64,000 nucleotides of DNA from Amyelois transitella (lineage: Eukaryota; Arthropoda; Insecta; Lepidoptera; Pyralidae), in the NCBI RefSeq assembly GCF_032362555.1, contig NC_083506.1, positions 2,589,501-2,653,500 on the forward strand, in the 5' to 3' direction. The notes under the pieces were generated by a model, which had not been told where the DNA came from, did no database searches, and saw only the letters and a list, made by a program, of their open reading frames with translations. A program made the translations under genes and the position numbers. This document shows, one piece after another, positions 61,435-64,000 of the stretch (its first letter is position 1; each line of letters begins with the position of its first letter).

Positions 61435-63257
61435 GACGTTTTACTAGATCACATGGGAATTATCAGCAAACAGCATCTTGCGTGAACCGTTACGTACTTG
61501 GGCTATGTCTACCGACACACGCTTTCCCCAAACACTTTAGCAAAATTTATTAAAAAACAATCGTCACTGTACATATTGCTCTCGTAATATTCCCACGAAA
61601 TTACGTGCGATAATAAATTGAATGAAGAGAATGAAGTTTCATTCAATTCAAGGATGATGGCGGATGGAAGAAGAAAATGAACAAAATGAATGCAATGCAA
61701 TTTCATTTTTTGACAGAAACGCTGTTGCCAACTATTATAGACGAAAAAGCGGAAAGTCAGACCTAAAAGCGCCAAATTGCCAAAAACAAATACTTTTAGT
61801 AAAAAAATCGTCTGTATTTTTCCGTATTTCGGTCATCTATTCTTTTAATTTACTTTAACCTGCATTAATTACTATTTAACACATCGTCAAATACCCACAC
61901 AGACACACACATACAAAAAATGTCGACCACTAGCAACTACGCACACAATCGCAATTCTATTGTGAGCACGACGTAAACACGAAAAACTACATAAACAAAT
62001 TATAAACTATTAGCAACTATAACATAATAAACTATTAGCGGTTTTTCCAAATAAAAATAGTTAAGTCAATAGTGTTAAATTGAAACGAACGAATGGAACA
62101 AAAGATAGGTGTGTCTGATACTCTTAGAGGATGAATGAAAGCAAAAAGGTGCCAGTTTATTGAAAATAGGCGCCAGGCGCTAAACTATCTAAACTATCGC
62201 TGTCCCGTTTCAAGTCGCAATAAAAAGTGAAACACCAATAGCTTTCGCACGATAAAAACACTATATAACCCTATAGAGCGAAACCGCTCATTTTGCAACA
62301 CTGATAATGCCTTATATCTGTGATTGAGTGATTGGCCATGCCATGACTGAGTGCCCACTTGGCCAACACTTGATGAATGTGAATGAAGCGAAAGAAGTAT
62401 GCAGAGATCATGGCAAGTGGAAAGATGTAGTCTGCCCACCCCTATGGGATTAAAAAAAAACGATTCTTGAATTTCTTGTACAGCTGTAAATGTAACAAAG
62501 CCGTAGAAAATAATCATCTAACTATAAAGAATACGTAAAGGGCCTAACCCGCGTGCTAATGTTAAGACACACTGTAATTGTCGCACTTTTTTTAAAACCT
62601 AAGAGTGTATGTGTCGCTTCATTATTTTCTCCCTATTGGCCTAAGTTACAGCAACGGAGAGGAACCCGTAGGACAATCGAGATCTTGATCGATTGTCCTC
62701 AGATCCTTATTCGATCAATTTTTATAAACTGACTTCCACACCTTCACTAGTTTCCCCATAAAGGCTACGGGGGAACCTAACCCGTATCATGGTAAAACAT
62801 GCAGATGCCTGAATGTGCAGGTTACCTGAGGGAGTTTTTTCTCACCGTGTGAGCGTCAGTTAGAATTCAAACTAATGTACATAACTTAGAAAAAGAGTCA
62901 TTGGTATAGAATAAGCAGGGATGCAGAATTGTTATATTTAAAAAATTACCGATTTTTTGCCCCACAAACTTTTTATTTCAAAATGATCGCATTACTAACT
63001 TATATGCAAAGAATGTTTTTTTGTCATCAGTTGACTTTCATGAATTAATTAGTGATATTGGACCATCGGTATGCACTATGCATCTCGGTAAGAGATAGGC
63101 ATACTACAGTACTACCACGGAAGGAACGAACGAAATGAACTCTTTTCTTTTCTCTATGATTTTTGACATTTGACGTAACATTTCTGTTCTTATTGCCCAT
63201 TTTATTACGTAAATCGGAGGGCAAAATTTCCGATAAAGTGCAAGGATTTCAAGAAAA
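61435..63257. promoter_or_regulatory. Divergent spacer of SLC25A32 and MPP-beta genes
   Basis: The two mitochondrial genes start in opposite directions, with their ATGs 1.8 kb apart. A decayed MITE (about 62165-62290), a LINE scrap with family B tail (62370-62447) and a family G piece (about 62755-62890) lie between. No TATA box was convincing. Confidence 0.4.
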
Positions 63258-64000
63258 ATGTTGACCGTAGCTTCGACTTTGAGACTAGTCTCAAAACAGG
63301 GTAATCAGGTACGCCTCTTGGCTACTGCCGCTGGCCACAAACAGGTGCTAGTAAATGTACCTCCGACAAAGCTTACAGTGCTCGATAATGGAATCCGCGT
63401 TGCCTCCGAGGATTCCGGCGCTCCTACAGCTACTGTAGGATTATGGATCGACGCAGGTTCAAGGTATGAAACCTCAAAGAACAATGGGGTCGCCCATTTC
63501 CTTGAACACATGGCTTTCAAAGGCACCACCAAAAGATCTCAGACAGATCTGGAATTGCTTGTTGAAAACATGGGAGCACATTTAAACGCCTATACGTCTC
63601 GAGAACAGACCGTATTCTACGCGAAGTGCCTCGCGAACGATGTGCCCGCTGCAATTGAAATCCTTGCTGATATCATACAGAACTCTTCACTTGCTGAACC
63701 CGAAATCGAACGAGAACGCGGTGTTATACTGCGGGAGATGCAGGACGTCGAAAGCAACCTCCAGGAAGTTGTGTTTGACCATCTTCATGCTACTGCTTTC
63801 CAAGGAACACCTCTAGGCCAAACTATCCTTGGGCCAACCAAGAATATTAAGAAAATCTCTAAAGCTGACCTCCAGGCATACATCAAAAATCACTACCAAC
63901 CCACTCGTATTGTGCTTTCTGGAGCTGGTGGAGTAGAGCACGAGAAACTAGTTGACCTTGCTAAGAAGCACTTCAGTGGATTGAAGAATACTGCTGCGCC
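63258..64000 (+). CDS. Pmpcb: Mitochondrial processing peptidase beta subunit (N-terminal part)
   Basis: Catalytic subunit of the matrix peptidase that removes import presequences; in animals the family overlaps with complex III core protein 1. The frame opens at ATG 63258 and stays open without an intron to the window edge (247 residues). Residues 1-29 form a presequence rich in R, K, S and L with no acidic residues. The M16 zinc site is intact: H80-F-L-E-H84, with the third ligand E160 exactly 76 residues after H84 in VILREM. Other family blocks are [33 protein letters not shown] and [14 protein letters not shown]. The intact HxxEH favours the peptidase over an inactive core-1 protein. The 3' half lies outside the window. 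Confidence 0.93.
   Translation, partial: MLTVASTLRLVSKQGNQVRLLATAAGHKQVLVNVPPTKLTVLDNGIRVASEDSGAPTATVGLWIDAGSRYETSKNNGVAHFLEHMAFKGTTKRSQTDLELLVENMGAHLNAYTSREQTVFYAKCLANDVPAAIEILADIIQNSSLAEPEIERERGVILREMQDVESNLQEVVFDHLHATAFQGTPLGQTILGPTKNIKKISKADLQAYIKNHYQPTRIVLSGAGGVEHEKLVDLAKKHFSGLKNTAA

Noticed and set aside
63305..63532. Minus-strand frame opposite the MPP-beta exon
   Set aside because: Shadow of the plus-strand coding frame, which has all peptidase motifs.
1..64000. CRISPR array, bacterial operon or integrated virus
   Set aside because: No regular spacer array, operon structure or viral gene was seen; the introns, splice sites and repeats are those of an insect nuclear genome.

Overview
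The window is insect nuclear DNA, almost certainly from a moth or butterfly (Lepidoptera). It is AT-rich, has long introns, and is full of short interspersed repeats ending in TATG or CATA microsatellites. It carries five protein-coding loci with clear GT-AG introns, rebuilt here exon by exon from conserved protein motifs, splice sites and phases.

Left part (1-16.4 kb): two half-size ABCG transporters of the eye-pigment (white/brown/scarlet/ok) group lie tail to tail. The plus-strand gene (exons 900-7435, 5' end not found) looks like the brown paralogue called ok in silkworm and has two intact, duplicated last exons. The minus-strand gene (7883-16349) is complete at 587 aa and looks like brown. 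The two share exon sizes (239, 106 and 136 bp) and intron phases, so they are probably an old duplicate pair.

Middle (19.2-35.5 kb, minus): a Rab32/38-family GTPase, the lightoid orthologue, with a textbook GTPase domain over four exons and a fifth exon adding a 309-residue disordered proline-rich and basic N-terminus. A tiny upstream exon (35506-35514) could give a short isoform. Fly lightoid and brown both affect eye-pigment granules, so three likely pigment-granule genes sit side by side.

Right part (45.6-61.4 kb, minus): a mitochondrial carrier of the SLC25A32 (folate/FAD) type with two alternative C-termini made by an alternative 5' splice site. At 63258 a plus-strand gene for the mitochondrial processing peptidase beta subunit begins and runs off the window.

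The introns and the 35.5-45.6 kb spacer hold repeats: tRNA-derived SINEs, several LINE tails, Helitron-like elements with TC/CTAG ends, GC-rich-TIR MITEs, a decayed pogo/jerky-like DNA transposon with complete ends, a 1.05-kb tandem duplication and a 93-bp near-perfect palindrome. No rRNA, CRISPR, prokaryotic operon or convincing functional tRNA was seen.
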